A program made the position numbers and the translations under genes. A stretch of 64,000 bases of DNA. It comes from Chlamydomonas reinhardtii (taxonomy: Eukaryota > Chlorophyta > Chlorophyceae > Chlamydomonadales > Chlamydomonadaceae). The DNA is taken from assembly GCF_000002595.2 (NCBI RefSeq), contig NC_057012.1, positions 3,297,910 to 3,361,909 of the forward strand, given 5' to 3'. Below are positions 46,901 to 57,075 of this stretch, one piece after another; positions within the stretch are counted from its first letter, which is position 1; every line of letters begins with the position of its first letter. Below the pieces are notes generated by a model. It made no database searches and was not told where the DNA came from. It saw only the letters and a program-made list of their open reading frames with translations.

Positions 46901-48228
46901 TGCTCGAGCGTTCGGGGGTCGTTGCCGTCTGTGGCCGCAGCACCTTGCGCCGCACAGGGTGGGCCCGAGCCCCGGCCGGCCCCGGCGGCAGCGAAACATG
47001 CTTGCGCCGGAGCAGCTGTGCTGTCGGGGCCACCCCCGGCGCGCCAGCTGCTGTGCAGCGCTGCCGCCAGTGGCGCGGATTGCGCTGGCCCGCAAGACAT
47101 GGTGGCCGCGGTGCCGATTGTGTTTATGCTGGTGTGCGGATGCGCAGCCTGCTGCTGCTGCTGCCGCTGCTGCTGTTGCTGCTGAGGGTGATGCTGGGGA
47201 TGCTGATGCGGCTGAAGCAGCTGTCCAGCAGCTGCGGCGGCAGCGTTGGCGCTCCCGCTCCCGCTCCCGTTGCCACTGCCTCCGCGGCTGCCTGCACCGC
47301 TGCCGCTCCCACTCCCGCTGCCTCGACCCGCATCACTGGCCGTCCTGCCATCGCTGCCTGTGCCGCTGCTGCTGCGGGGCGGCACTGCCGCCCCTGCGAC
47401 ATCCGCACCCTGGCTGGCATCATCCCTACAGAAGCTGCGCCCACTGCCACTGCCGCTGGCGGATGGGTAAAAAGAGCGGTCAGAGCCGCTGTGCGGGAGG
47501 CCCGGGCTCACCGCTGCTCCGCTGCCCTCGCCTCCGGTGTGCGCGCCCACCCGGCAGCGTGGTTCCGCCCCGGCACAGTTTTCCGTCTCGATTAAAAATG
47601 AGCCGGAGTGCCGGTGGAGCGCATTTGGCTGCAGCAGAGCCGCTGTTGCAGGCGGCACCAGCGGCAGGCTAGCTAACAGGCGTGCCGCCTGCAGCTGGGC
47701 GGGGGCCGCCGCTGGAGAGCCAGCTGTCGGCGCCGCGAGGACCCGTTGGTCGCCTGCTGGAAGGCCCGACAGGCCTCCCTCCTGGATTTCCACCGTCTGC
47801 GTACACCGGCCTATATGGGCAGTAGGTGCTCCCGCAACAGCACCCGCCGACGTTAAAAACTTCGGAGTTGAGGCGCCCGTTGTTTCTGAAGCGGCATGGT
47901 GTTGTGAGGTATCCGCAGCCTGCCCGGCTTGTTGCTCCAAGCGTCTACAACTGCTCCGGCTCTCGCCCAGCAGTAGGCCCTCGTCCTGCTCGGCTCGACT
48001 GCGCTTCCCTCGCAGCGAACTCGGGTTCAGCTGCGGTCCGTTCTCCACGACCGAATGCGCTCCTCCGCAAACAAGAGAGTCATCAAGAACAGGCAGCTGC
48101 TTCTGGGATGTGGGGACGGCTGTGTCGAGGGACGTCCTGGGACCCGTCGCCGCTGTCATCGCCTCGTTGTGCGGCGTGGCCGGGATGCCAGCTGCCCCGT
48201 CATGTAATAACGGATGCTGGAGATCCAT
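43966..48228 (-). CDS. Large, mostly disordered protein of unknown function
   Basis: Two exons on the minus strand, 48228-45221 and 44926-43966; 1322 residues. I do not recognise the family. The first exon is a 1002-codon stretch dominated by Ala, Gly, Ser, Gln and Pro, with Gly-Ser dipeptide repeats, a poly-Gln run, His-rich and acidic patches. Short less-biased islands stand out: LRGKRSRAEQDEGLLLGES near the N-terminus, SARLKKRIRIIQPISRAWEE near residue 480, and a block spanning the splice site, LGRVQGELTLLYQW then YVANKTVYLDQARQQLQRVE, predicted to be amphipathic helix. After it come IRAFETALQIMRVCSKVEQQ and a low-complexity tail. The basic island KKRIR could be a nuclear signal, and the composition suits a transcriptional or RNA-binding regulator, but that is inference. 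The intron (294 bp) carries a 56-bp tandem duplication. Confidence 0.7.
44983..45092. repeat. 56-bp tandem duplication in an intron
   Basis: A unit beginning CGTGATAGGCGCGTCGTAAG is repeated with a period of 56 bp. The first copy is complete and the second matches for 54 bases. Identity is essentially perfect, so the duplication is recent. Confidence 0.93.
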
Positions 48229-49244
48229 TTAGGCTGTCTGTGAAGACGGTAGCGCGCGAGTCCGCCCAACGGTGACGCCCCCAACCGGCCTCCTGCAGAG
48301 ACAAAGAGGCCATTTAACGTAATAAACATGAGCATTTAAACAGGACATCTGTGGACTTTAGGACATCAAGCATCGTCGAGGCGTCCCAACCCGCCCGGCT
48401 AGCTGGCCCCGCAAACGCGCCGTCTGCACACCAAATTCATTGCCATGCACATGAGTTACGCTTCACCAGCAAGCCTGAACCAGCCGAAGACTCACATTCT
48501 TCAAACGACCCGACCTCGGTTTACTGTGCAACGTAAAGTAAGCAGCAAGTGCTGCATTATACAAGCAATGACCAAAGTTAAATTGTACGCATATTTGGTG
48601 TCACTATTGCAACATGGTCGAAGTTGCGTGTTAGTACCGTGTGCCAGATGCACACAGGTGCATAATGCGTGTGGGTTAGGCATGTGGTATTCCGCCTGAA
48701 CGTAGTCACTGGGAGGCAAGGGGTGAATGGGAGTCAGAGCATGGCAGTCAGGACGTTTGCGGTAAAGGAGCGACGGCCGGCGAGTTGTACGCGGCAAAGC
48801 CACTGAGGCCCCAACTCGTCAGACTTCTGCACAAACAGAATTTAATCTCATTCGTTACTCAGGGGCATCTGCTAGCCGGCGGGGAAGGCCGGGCTGCGGA
48901 TGGGGACCAAGCGTGGGTGGCTGCCTGGCAGGCTTGGGGTAACGAGGGGCGATGGGCGCGGCTGGCTGCCCGGAATCCCGGATGCGAGCGCCACCACTGA
49001 CGACTTGTCTTGCGGGTGTCTTCGTAAGATTAAGTTCGAGTATAAAGACTCAGCGAACACAACACGCGTATACTCGGTGTTTAAGTTGCGCTTCTGACAG
49101 CTCGGCGCAACTGCTTTGCCGCAGACTGCAATGCAAGTATAAAGACAAGGAATAAGTCTGGCCCTGATCTGAGCCACTCAGCTGCTCTAGTCATGGCCAA
49201 GCAAGAACTGGTACACTCATCCCGCGCACAACTGTAGCTTGCAA
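48229..49244. promoter_or_regulatory. Divergent promoter region with two TATAAAGAC boxes
   Basis: About 1 kb between the disordered-protein start (-) and the type II membrane protein start (+). GC is low for this genome. The sequence GTATAAAGAC occurs twice, at about 49038 and 49137, roughly 210 and 110 bases before the plus-strand ATG. Either could act as a TATA box. No coding sequence is apparent. Confidence 0.45.
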
Positions 49245-51005
49245 ATGTCTTCCACTCAGGAGTCAGCGCTGCGCAAGGGAGCCGTAGCATCTGCAGACAG
49301 TGGCACGCGTTTGTCCCGCGGCATACCCGTGGCAGCGGGCAAGCGGGGTTGGCTGGCGCCGTTCTTTGCCCTTGCCGTGGCGTCGGCGGTGGGTGTGCTT
49401 GGGCTCTGGCCAGCACAGGCGCTTCACGATGTGGAGCTGTCCTGGACCAAACTCGATCCCACCTACAATCCCTCGCTGGTCATTCACGGTGACCGCTTCC
49501 TCTCCGCGCTCAAGCGCACCACGTTCCGCAAAACGAAGGGCAAGACATTTTGGGTTAACCACCTGTACATGTGCATCGGCGAGCTGGACGATCTGAAGAG
49601 GCTGCGATGCCAGCCGTACAACCCCTGGCAGGAGCCGTACCTCGAGTGTGAGTTTGACGCCAACGTACGAGACGGCAAAACCGACACAACGGGCCTGGGT
49701 GATGTGAAGGTGTGGGTGTGGCCAGGGAAAGGCTCATACGCCATCTTCGGTCGGAAGCCGCAGAAGGTACCCGGAGCTGGCCCGTACTGCAGCAGCACGG
49801 TGGTGTACGACCAGTGGATTGCCATGATCCGGCCGGAGGCCACAGTGGGCGAGTGGCGGCTGCAGCAGCCGCTGCGGCTGTTCATAGAAAGCGGCTACTC
49901 CTACCCCAAGGATGCCAAATGGATCATGGAAAAGGTGAGCACAAGTGCGCGTGCGTGTGTCTGAATGCACCATAGGCAAGATCTGGTGCCCGCTACGTGT
50001 GTGGAAGGGGACATGCGGGAGCCAGGCTTAGGTGACTGCCGGCCAGGCTCAGAGCCACCGTAACACGCGAGTGCTGCCTGCTGGGCAGCTCGCGACATCG
50101 GCTGGCAATGGCACCGGCATTGTATGCACAGCATGCCATGGCCGGACGGAAGCACGGTGACACGTGCACGGCCCCAAATGACTATCCGCTGTTGGTTTAC
50201 TGGTAGTGGCTGCGGAGCACCATGACTTGGTGCCTGTGTCCACAGCACATACAACTCCCCGCCCAACACCCTCAGCAACTCACTCCACGCCCTCGGGATG
50301 GATGTGGCCTGATTCGTCCGCTGCGCCCTGCCTGTCAGGTTCCCCGCCACCACCGTGTACCATACCTACGGTATCCCTGCACCTTGCCCCTGTCCCCATC
50401 CCCGTCCCCGCCACGCCCCTGCTCCTTCGCAGAACTGGATGCCGTGGCCGTACACGGACCCGGCCAGCGGGCGCGAGGCGCTGCACGTGACACACATGGT
50501 GCAGCCGCACCGCGTGCTGGAGTGCGCACCCAGCGGCGCCTGCAAGGTGGCGCACGAGACGACCGGCGCGCCCGCGTTGTTCGCCAAGTTCGAGGGCCAC
50601 AGCATCCATGGCGGGCCACCCGTGATCCGAGTGGACGCCAAGCTGGCGCGCGACGGCAAGCCCTACTACATGGGCATCATGCACCACATCGAGCTGCTAG
50701 CGCCGGTCAGCCGGAACGGCAAGCCCAAGAAAAAGATGAAGCTGTACCGGCACTTCGCCTACCAGTTCCAGCCCGAGCCGCCGTTCGCGATCACCGCCAT
50801 TTCCGATGAGCTGCCGCTCACATTCTATCGCAACGAGCACCACGCCGCCAAGGCGCACGTGACGTACGTGGCGGGTTTCTTCATGAGCGCTAACGGCACC
50901 GTGTACATCAGCTATGGGTCGGGCGACAGGCAGGCACGCGTGCGGGTGATGGCGTTGGGAGAGCTTGAGGCCACGTTCACAGGGAAAATTGCGTTCCTGC
51001 CTTGA
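49245..51005 (+). CDS. Type II membrane protein with glycosidase/propeller-like lumenal domain
   Basis: Two exons, 49245-49934 and 50433-51005; 420 residues. A short Ser/Arg-rich cytosolic tail precedes a membrane span at about residues 37-60 (LAPFFALAVASAVGVLGLWP). The lumenal part holds NPSLVIHGDRFLSALKR, KTFWVNHLYMCIGELDDL, then in exon 2 FEGHSIHGGPPVIR, YYMGIMHHIELL, LYRHFAYQFQPEPPFAITAI, and VYISYGSGDRQARVRVMAL. This order (open with a sample or 'NPS' strand, then GGPP, H-H-E, a Y-x-H-x-Y pair, PPF, and a closing YGxGD) resembles the five-bladed propeller of GH130-type mannoside phosphorylases and related eukaryotic glycosyltransferase-like proteins. I infer a Golgi or ER glycan-active enzyme, but catalytic residues are not assigned. 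It could equally be a non-enzymatic relative. Confidence 0.6.
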
Positions 51006-51800
51006 GGTGAGAGTGTGACAGAGTAGGTTAGGGGCCAAGCTAGGTTGCGAGGCAGGCGGGTACCGGTAGTAGGGCTGGTAGTGGTAGCAAGAGGCGAAGG
51101 TGGCTTTGGCGGCAACACGAACGCAGGTAGATGTGGCAGCACATGAAACTGCGATGGCGTGCTGGTCTGATCAGTGCCTCTGTGTTCGGCATCGCGATGT
51201 ATGTATTGGAAAGCGGAGCAAGCTGATGCACTGAGCCAGGCATGCGCCCAATCGGACGGTGCGCGGTGAGGTAAAGCACGCATACTTGGTCCAACCTAGC
51301 CACGGTCTAGGATGTGCCGTACAGTGCGAACGTGCGTGAATACCATGGGTATCCATCCACTCGCAAAGTGCAACGGCTGCACGGGCGTTCATATTAATGC
51401 GCGTGTATGCTCTGAACACGACGGGGGCAGGCGCTGGAACTCTGGAAGGATGGCGTGAGCTTACGTCTGTGCCTGTGTTACATCAATTGCCAGGCTCTGC
51501 AGGTGAAGCGTTTAGTAGGCGAGGTGGCGACTCAACTTAGGCGGAATGACTTGGCAGTATACGGACGCAGTGCACTCCTGCACGCATGGTGGAACGTGTC
51601 GCAATGGCAGAAACCGTGAAACCCACGAGCCCGCTCCTCTCCTGTCCTATTACACTGACCATATACATTCTACACTTTACATAAGCATACTTGGTTATTG
51701 GAAAAACAGCTAGATCTGACGCCCCGACACTTACAGCAACAGTCCAACTTCTTGAACCAGCTTGCCACGCTACCCTCGCGCCGCTGACCAGGACTTCCTA
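51006..51800. other. Intergenic
   Basis: About 800 bp holding the 3' UTR of the type II protein gene and the promoter of the small RAMP4-like gene. No plus-strand TGTAA was found. Its right part is AT-richer than the surroundings. Nothing coding is seen. Confidence 0.45.
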
Positions 51801-52606
51801 ATGGCTATCACTGGAAAGGGTAGCAAGGGTGAGCCGGGAGTGCATTGTCTCAGAAACGAGACACGGCGTCGAGGTCGAGGGGGCATGCCATGCCGTGAAG
51901 CTCACTCGCGTGCACGCGTGTGGAAGGGCCCGTGCGACTTCAACAGGTTTTCCCCTTAGCCTGATTGTAGCTCAGCGTTCAACAAGGCCCATTTGGTCGC
52001 TGTCTTGGGCTCCCGAATGCGTCACAACTGCTCTGAGCTGATCGGCACCAGCATTATTTTTTATGTATTCAAGAATAATCACTACTGGACTGATGCCCTG
52101 ACGCTCCTGCTTGACGACCGCGTTCCTCACCGCTACTTGCACCGTCCTTTTAGACCAAGTCACTCGCGGGACAGCTGCTTCGGCCGACCGTAAGGTCAAG
52201 GGAGATCGTGAGAAGTTTGAGACATACAAGGGCGAGAAGGTGGGGCTTGGGGCGTAGAGCTGCGCGCGACTTGCGGCGAGTTGGCTGGGGCTTTGCAGCT
52301 ATGAAGCAAGTTGGTGTGTTGACGATGCGCTTCCTGTTGCGGCGTCGGGATTGCTTCGCGCTTGCCCAGCCGTGACCAGGTGACCTGCCCCCACGCTCAA
52401 CGTGCCTCGCCATCTCACCTGCTCGCCGTTCTTCCCCGCTGCAGCGTGTTGCCAACCAGGCGCGCAAGGCGCCTCGCAAACAGAAGTCCCTCGCCGAGGA
52501 CTTCCCGCTCGGCGCCACCGGACTGTATCTTTCGCTTCTGGCCTTCATCGCCTTTGTGTCCGCGGCGCTGTACTGGGTGGTGGTCCTCAGCTACCCCGCC
52601 AACTAG
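51801..52606 (+). CDS. Small tail-anchored RAMP4/SERP-like ER protein
   Basis: Three exons: 51801-51828, 52155-52207, 52445-52606; 80 residues. It starts MAITGKGSK, then ADRKVKEIRVANQARKAPRK, FPLGATG and a single membrane span (LYLSLLAFIAFVSAALYWVV), ending SYPAN. Length, the basic ADRK-containing N-terminal half, the aromatic-P-x-G turn and the C-terminal span match the layout of RAMP4/SERP1 proteins, which associate with the Sec61 translocon and are induced by ER stress. Sequence identity is low by eye, so another small tail-anchored family is possible. The exon 2 donor was taken as GTGAGA at 52208, which keeps phase; reading through gives an out-of-frame basic peptide. Exon 1 is the weakest part. 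Confidence 0.5.
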
Positions 52607-52863
52607 ACGCCTCCCCTAACGCAGTGGGAGGGAGGGTACTGGCCCAGCAGCCTAGGGCCTCGGATCATATCGCCTGGTGATGGCACAGTAGTAGAGGCTG
52701 CACAGTAGGTGTGGACGTACACAGCAGGCGGCGCCAGGGCATCGGACGACTTCGCACACCGTAGCGGAGCACAGCGCGAAGCGGAGCACAGCGTAGCGTA
52801 CAGGCAGCAATAGCACACACCGTTGCCTGGCACACTGCATTCCGGGTCATATAACACAAAAAG

Positions 52864-55800
52864 ATGAAGCTGCTAGCAGAAGGATTCGCCAAGGGAGCGG
52901 AGGGCTTCGTCAAGCTGCTACCGGAGGAGGGTGAGCCGCGACGACGTGATGCCCAGTGTCGGGTGCTGGGGTTGTGTCCGATCATGCGCAGCATGCCCTG
53001 CAGCGCACAGCGTTGCATTGTCACACATGTACGTGCGGCTCCAACCCCATCCTGCCGCCCCATACCGCCCCCTGATCACCGCCGGCCACTGCAGCCGAGG
53101 ACATGTGGCACACGTTCAACCTGGTGCGTGAGGGCGACCACATCACCGCCACCACCTTCCGCAAGGTGCAGGTGAGGCGCAGGGCGGGGGGCAGAGGAGT
53201 GGCGTAGGCGGCAGGCTTGGGGCCACCACCATGGGCGCCTATGCGCGCTTTGTTTGATGGCTGGAGCGGCGCGTGCGCCCGTGCCCCGCCACTTAGCTGC
53301 CACGGTTTGCCAGAGCATCTCCAACCCCGTGCACACACACATACATACACACACACATACACACACATACACACACACGTACGCGTACGCGTCGCGTCGC
53401 ATTGCTGCGTCGCATACACTGTCTTTTCGCTTTGCTTTTTCACGCACGAATGCCCGCCCCGGGCTTGCAGGTGGACAAGGGCACGGGGGCAGACACGGAG
53501 CGCCTCAAGCTCAAACTCACACTGGAGGTGGCGGCCATCGAGTTCGACGCGGAGGGTGAGGGGCAGGGAGGCAGCGGCGGGGAAGGCGGGCGGAAAGTGG
53601 CGGCCAGGGAGGCGGTGGGGCGGCGGGCAGCGGGGGCCCGCCCCTGGAGGTCGCGTGCGGCCTCCTCCCTGTCCTTCATGCGCAGCTCCTCCGTTGCTTG
53701 TGCTCATGCCATGCAACCCATCGCCGATGCACCGCCCGCTATCGCTGCTTGGCTCCGCTGCTTCGGCCTCAGGAGGCGTCATCCGCATCAAGGGCCGCAA
53801 CTTGACCGAGTCGGAGCACATCAAGCTTGGAGCCTACCACTCGTTGGAATTGGAGCTGGGACGAGCATTCACGCTCAAAAAGGTGCGAGGGAAACCTGCT
53901 GCCTGCTGGCACCAGGGACACACGGGCTGGGTTGGTGCAAAGGGCGGGACACGGACAGCGTGGCGTTGGCAGCCAGCGATGACGCCCGGCCATAAAGTCT
54001 GGTTTGTGTGCTACTCCGCAGGCGGCTTGGGACGCATTGGATATTGAGCGCGTGCGGCAGGTACGATGCGTTGCCCGCGCGCCTAAGTATGTTGCCCGCT
54101 CGCGGTAAAGCGATGTCCAGTCAAGAACCCAAGTACCGATACCCAGTGCTGCCACCGCGCGTGCCCGAAGTACTGTCCTCACGCAACGCGCCTGCCTCCC
54201 TCCGACTCCTCTCCCTTCTCTTCCCTGACTACGCAGCTCCCTCTCCCCCGCGCAGGCCACTGACGTGTCTCTGTCCGCCGACCTGGCCGCGGTGCTCATC
54301 ACGGAGGGCCTGGCGCACGTGTGCCTGGTGGGCGGTAGCACCACGCTAGTGCGAGCCCGCGTGGAGGCCAACCTGCCCCGCAAGCGCGGCGCCGCGGCGG
54401 CAGGGTACGACAAGGTGGGGGCCGCTTCGGTGGGGTGGCGTCGTTTCATGATCCATTGTGAAAAAGCGAAGTTGTGGCCATCCACGATGGGTTGGGGGGT
54501 CAGAGGCCCCAGGGTGGGGGCGGGTCGGGTCATAGGGACCGCACGGCGGCGGCAGCTGGGGTGGCAGGTTGGAGTTTTGCGGTCGTCTCGTACTGGCAAT
54601 GCACCCAGCGCTAATGCGGGCCAGCCCTTCTTGTGCCCAACCTCCGCCCCACCGCCTGCAGGCCTGGACGCGCTTCCTGGACCACGTGTTCACTGCGGTG
54701 GTGCGGCATGTGGACTTCGGCGTCGTCAAGTGCCTGGTCATCGCAGGTGCGTGTGGACTCGCAGGCGCGTAGCTGCGCGTACATGTGTGCGTGTGTGCGT
54801 ATGCGTGCTCGTGTGCGTGCGTGCGGCTAGGAGCGGCGGCAGGCTCAGAGGCCGGCGTAGGGACAGAGCTGGAGGCGCTGGGCAGAGCCGGAGGGGTGTT
54901 CAAGGCCAGAGGGGCCTGGCAAGGGGCTGCCGGTGTTATGCACTGCCCCGCGCTGGCTGACTCGCTGGCTCATGACGCCTTGCCTCACACGCGTGCTGCG
55001 CCTAGGCCCGGGCTTCGCCAAGGACCAGTTCAAGGAGCACCTGGAGCAGGAGGCGGTGCGGAGGGAGGTCAGGTGCGTGCAGGACGGACGACACGCCATC
55101 GGGTGCGGCTGCGGGTGCATGCGGATGAGCAGTCGAAGATGTGTGTGGCCTGCCACAGCGAAGCCTGACTTCGAAGAACAGAGCAGCTCAAGGTTCATGC
55201 TCGCCACCGTACCTTCCCAGGCCGCTGATTGAGAACAAGGAAAAGATTGTGCTGGCGTCCGCTTCGTCCGCCTACAAGCACAGCCTCAAGGTGGGTGGGG
55301 GAGGCGGGGGCGGCAGCAGCGGCCTCGCTGGGCTGTAGGAGTGGCGACGGGCTGTGCGAGCGGTGCGCTGGCGAACCCGGCTAGGGCGTTTGGGGAGGTG
55401 TATGGCTTTGATGATGACACGGCGCCGCATCATGTGGGGGGTGGCAAACGCTATCGGGGTCCCATGTCCGACACAAAGGGCCGCGGTTCGCTCCTCGCAG
55501 CTAGTAGGTGGTGCAGTATGGTGCACAGTGCCCGCAGTCGGCAGCGAGTTCGAGATCCATTTGTATGCATGCCCACGCGCACAGGAGGTGCTGTCGTGCC
55601 CCACCATTGCTTCGCGCATCAAGGACACCAAGGCCGCGCGCGAGGTCACCGCCCTGCAGGTGCGTGCGCGCGTGAACGTGAGGTGCTTCTTACAGTGAAC
55701 ATTTTGTACCTCGCTCGCATGCATACTTCCATGCACGCCGCCCCACCATGCCTTTGGATTATGTGACGCAATTCGCAATGCGGTTTCTTTGCCACCACCT

Positions 55801-56521
55801 CTGTTAGGACTTTTACGACCTGTTGGCAACGGACGCAACCCGCGCCTTCTACGGCCCCGGCCACGTCTTCGCAGCGGCAGAGCTGGGTGAGTACTGAGTG
55901 CGCGGCTGTTGCTTAAGTTGGCTACAACCCCGCCATTTTCACAAATCAGTCATGAATGTACACACACACACACACACACACACATACACACACACACACC
56001 CTGCAGGCGCCATCCAGGTGCTGCTGATCAGCGACTCGCTGTTCCGGATCAACCACGTGGAGAAGCGGCGCAAGTTCGCGGAGCTGGTGGAGGGAGTGCG
56101 GGAGGCGGGCGGAGAGGCACTGGTGAGGCGGGGTGGCAGCTGAGGGGGGGGGGAGGGGCGAGGGATGGGGGCAGGTGGGGGTGGGGGTTACATTCATGGT
56201 TAGTAAGGGAAGTGGTAGGGGGCAGGGGCGCGGGGGCCTCGTATGTATGTGTGTATGTGCAGTGTTGTGTGCATGAGAGCGGGTTGCGGGTACTGCCACC
56301 AAGCCTGTCAGTGGGCTTCCACCGGCCCTGTCACCTACCGTTGCTCCCCACACCCACACCCCCGACCCCGACCCCTAGCCCCCGGCCGCCTGACCCCTGC
56401 TCAGGTGTTCTCGGCCATGCATGTGTCGGGCGAGCAGCTGAACCAGCTGAGCGGCATTGCGGCCATCCTGCGCTTCCCGCTGCCGGAGCTGGAGGACATG
56501 GAGATACCGGCAGAGGTGTAG
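52864..56521 (+). CDS. PELO: Pelota/Dom34 ribosome-rescue factor
   Basis: Thirteen exons: 52864-52930, 53095-53171, 53471-53555, 53773-53882, 54022-54060, 54256-54414, 54662-54746, 55006-55072, 55221-55290, 55585-55659, 55808-55886, 56007-56122, 56405-56521; 381 residues, the family length. With Hbs1 and ABCE1, Pelota splits stalled ribosomes in no-go and non-stop mRNA decay. The N-domain has [40 protein letters not shown] and [10 protein letters not shown]. The central eRF1-like domain has the conserved PGF (209-211) in [16 protein letters not shown]; as expected for Pelota there is no GGQ. The C-domain has [10 protein letters not shown] and a near-terminal [20 protein letters not shown]. 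Introns 3 and 12 hold G-rich runs and introns 11 and 12 carry the TCATGAATGTA motif. Confidence 0.95.
53326..53400. repeat. CA/TACA microsatellite and CGTACG patch, Pelota intron 2
   Basis: An interrupted CA run with TACA units ends in an alternating CGTACGCGTACGCGTCGCG stretch. Confidence 0.8.
55942..56001. repeat. TCATGAATGTA motif fused to a CA microsatellite, Pelota intron 11
   Basis: AAATCAGTCATGAATGTACA runs straight into a CA repeat that ends at the exon 12 acceptor. Confidence 0.65.
56181..56210 (-). repeat. TCATGAATGTA-related motif, Pelota intron 12
   Basis: GGGGGTTACATTCATGGTTA lies in the opposite orientation to the copy in intron 11, so the two flank exon 12 as an inverted pair. 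A G-rich tract precedes it. Confidence 0.55.
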
Positions 56522-57075
56522 GGAAGGAGGGGGGAGGGAGGGGGAGGGGGGGGGAGGGAGGGGGAGGCGGCGGGGCAGGAGCAGCATGGCGATGGAGGTG
56601 GAGACGGAGGTGCAGGAGGCAGGGGACAGGAAGGTGGCGGCAGGGGTAGGTGGAGTGGGGAGTTGCAGAGTTGCAGAGCTGCGGTCGCAGCAGGCGTGAC
56701 CTGGGACGCGCGCGCATGCAGCGCAGGCGTGTGGGTGCGCATGCGTGTGGGGTCTGGTCCACACGACTTCAATGCATGGCGTGTACGGCAGCACGGAGCG
56801 AGGGACTGCTAGTCCTACCTGTGCCGTTGGAGGACAGGGCAATGTAAGGATGTGCTTGTGCGGTGGCACGAGGGGAGGAGGGAGCATGGATGCGGATGGA
56901 AGCTTTTAAGCTTCCAACATGAGTACGGTGGTTATGGCCCCGCCCCTCTACAGCTCTTCTCTTCTGGAGGGTTAGCGCCTGGACCAGTATTGGCCCAGCC
57001 AGCACTCCCCTAATAGCATCAACAAGTTAGAAGTCACAAGAAAGTCGCACCAATGAGTTAACACCTGCGCAAGGG
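56522..57075. other. Intergenic, Pelota 3' UTR and BTB gene promoter
   Basis: A G-rich patch follows the Pelota stop. A TGTAA at 56843-56847 marks the likely end of the Pelota transcript. The remaining 230 bp precede the BTB gene. AAGCTTTTAAGCTT, a 14-bp palindrome, lies at about 56900. Confidence 0.5.
56843..56847 (+). terminator. Polyadenylation signal TGTAA, Pelota
   Basis: TGTAA about 322 nt beyond the Pelota stop. Confidence 0.55.

Noticed and set aside
45866-47185. 439-codon plus-strand ORF
   Set aside because: Antisense to the first exon of the disordered protein. Its composition is what the reverse strand of Ala/Gly/Ser codons gives.
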